From: Bacteroidaceae bacterium
GTDB lineage: Bacteria > Bacteroidota > Bacteroidia > Bacteroidales > Bacteroidaceae
Direction: 5' to 3'
NCBI GenBank assembly: GCA_017442855.1
Contig: JAFSPM010000043.1
Location: 1 to 33,426 of the forward strand
Length of the DNA stretch: 33,426 nt
The position numbers and the translations under genes are program-made. The notes below the pieces were generated by a model. The model was not told the DNA's origin, did not search any database, and saw only the letters and a list, made by a program, of their open reading frames with translations. Shown piece by piece: positions 32,425-33,426 of the stretch; positions within the stretch are counted from its first letter, which is position 1, and every line of letters starts with the position of its first letter.

Positions 32425-33426
32425 TTATTTCAGTTCTGCCAAGTACTTGATAGTACGAACCATCTGAGAAGTATAAGAGTTCTCATTGTCGTACCAAGAA
32501 ACAACCTGTACCTGATAGGTATCGTCATCAATCTTAGATACCATGGTCTGAGTTGCATCGAACAGTGAACCGAACTTCATGCCGATAACGTCAGAAGAAA
32601 CGATCTGATCCTCAGTGTAACCAAAGCTCTCAGTACCAGCAGCCTTCATGGCAGCGTTGATACCTTCCTTAGTAACGTCCTTACCCTTAACAACAGCTAC
32701 CAGGATAGTAGTTGAACCAGTAGGAGTAGGAACACGCTGTGCAGAACCGATCAGCTTACCATTCAGCTCAGGGATAACCAAACCGATAGCCTTAGCAGCA
32801 CCAGTTGAGTTAGGAACGATGTTCTGAGCACCAGCACGGCTACGACGCAGGTCACCCTTGCGCTGTGGGCCATCCAGAATCATCTGGTCACCAGTGTAAG
32901 CGTGGATGGTTGACATGATACCGCTCACGATAGGAGCATACTTGTTCAGAGCGTCAGCCATAGGAGCCAAGCAGTTAGTGGTGCAAGATGCAGCAGAGAT
33001 AACTGTATCGGCAGGAGTCAGAGTCTTATGGTTCACATTGTAAACGATAGTAGGCAGGTCGTTGCCAGCAGGAGCAGAGATAACCACCTTCTTAGCGCCA
33101 GCTACCAAGTGAGCAGAAGCCTTTTCCTTAGAAGTATAGAAACCGGTGCACTCCAGAACAACGTCAACACCCAGCTCACCCCAAGGCAGCTCAGCTGCGT
33201 TAGGCTTAGCGTAGATAGTGATCTTCTTGCCATCAACTACGATGTAGTCTTCACCAGCCTCTACAGTGTGCTTGTTCTCACCGAACTTGCCAGCGAAGCC
33301 ACCCTGAGCGGTGTCATACTTCAACAGGTGAGCGAGCATCTTAGGACTAGTCAAGTCGTTGATAGCTACTACTTCATAACCTTCAGCCTCGAACATCTGA
33401 CGGAAAGCGAGGCGACCGATACGGCC
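32425..33426 (-). CDS. gapA: Glyceraldehyde-3-phosphate dehydrogenase (5' end outside the window)
   Basis: The frame is open to the right edge, where it reads [11 protein letters not shown], the NAD-binding GRIGR motif, so only a few N-terminal residues are missing. The visible 333 residues include the catalytic cysteine in [13 protein letters not shown], the [28 protein letters not shown] region and [13 protein letters not shown] near the C-terminus. It oxidises glyceraldehyde-3-phosphate to 1,3-bisphosphoglycerate with NAD in glycolysis. The ATG inside the window at 33396 is internal and not the start. The smooth codon use fits a highly expressed gene. Transcription ends at 32360-32387. Confidence 0.97.
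   Translation of the reverse strand, partial: GRIGRLAFRQMFEAEGYEVVAINDLTSPKMLAHLLKYDTAQGGFAGKFGENKHTVEAGEDYIVVDGKKITIYAKPNAAELPWGELGVDVVLECTGFYTSKEKASAHLVAGAKKVVISAPAGNDLPTIVYNVNHKTLTPADTVISAASCTTNCLAPMADALNKYAPIVSGIMSTIHAYTGDQMILDGPQRKGDLRRSRAGAQNIVPNSTGAAKAIGLVIPELNGKLIGSAQRVPTPTGSTTILVAVVKGKDVTKEGINAAMKAAGTESFGYTEDQIVSSDVIGMKFGSLFDATQTMVSKIDDDTYQVQVVSWYDNENSYTSQMVRTIKYLAELK

Overview
The window reads as chromosomal DNA from a gut-type Bacteroidales bacterium, most likely Prevotellaceae (Prevotella/Segatella-like). This rests on several signs: many lipoprotein signal peptides with a Bacteroidota look, Bacteroidota-type promoters (TTTG, about 20 nt, TAnnTTTG) and almost no Shine-Dalgarno sequences, the family mix (short MetH, paired S41 lipoproteins, GH95/GH43/CE1 enzymes, PepSY protein), and moderate GC. 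The genus is an inference. No rRNA, tRNA, IS element, prophage or CRISPR array was seen, and no gene-free stretch exceeds 300 bases.

Region 1 (1-1925) is the accessory-looking part. After the tail of an unidentified gene comes a 54-codon ORF not obvious at ordinary size cut-offs. Its N-terminus fits the double-glycine leader of exported bacteriocin/pheromone peptides. A lipoprotein of unknown function follows. Next is a RelB/DinJ-type antitoxin plus PIN toxin pair with its own promoter and repeated operator-like sites. This pair is bracketed by two copies of an identical 24-nt palindromic terminator.

Region 2 (1924-9937) handles glycans and envelope. A leftward four-gene operon encodes a PepSY membrane protein, a carboxylesterase, a GH95 alpha-L-fucosidase-type enzyme and a VOC lipoprotein. 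Divergent from it are a GH43 lipoprotein and a purple-acid-phosphatase-like metallophosphoesterase that is broken by a one-base frameshift. No SusC/SusD pair is present, so this is a carbohydrate cluster but not a canonical PUL.

Region 3 (9938-16461) has leftward genes for an S41 protease lipoprotein, a secreted EEP-family nuclease/phosphatase and the PepD dipeptidase. A rightward pair follows (a small membrane protein and an OmpH/Skp-like lipoprotein), then a second, divergent S41 lipoprotein.

Region 4 (16478-31061) is mostly housekeeping: mnmA, then lipoprotein-yip1-smpB-metH as a tight operon, a small outer-membrane barrel protein, leftward udk-mltF, and rightward Dabb-dsbD, then purF-like-pepT-gcvT. 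The PurF-like protein lacks the N-terminal catalytic cysteine. Region 5 (31062-33426) has a CE1-type esterase and the 3' part of gapA, both leftward.

The features that ordinary annotation would miss are the double-glycine peptide, the frameshift, the cysteine-less PurF, and a dispersed heptanucleotide repeat (TCAACGG/TCAATGG units). That repeat occurs at three places: at the 3' end of pepD, at the start of mltF, and inside the dsbD coding sequence.
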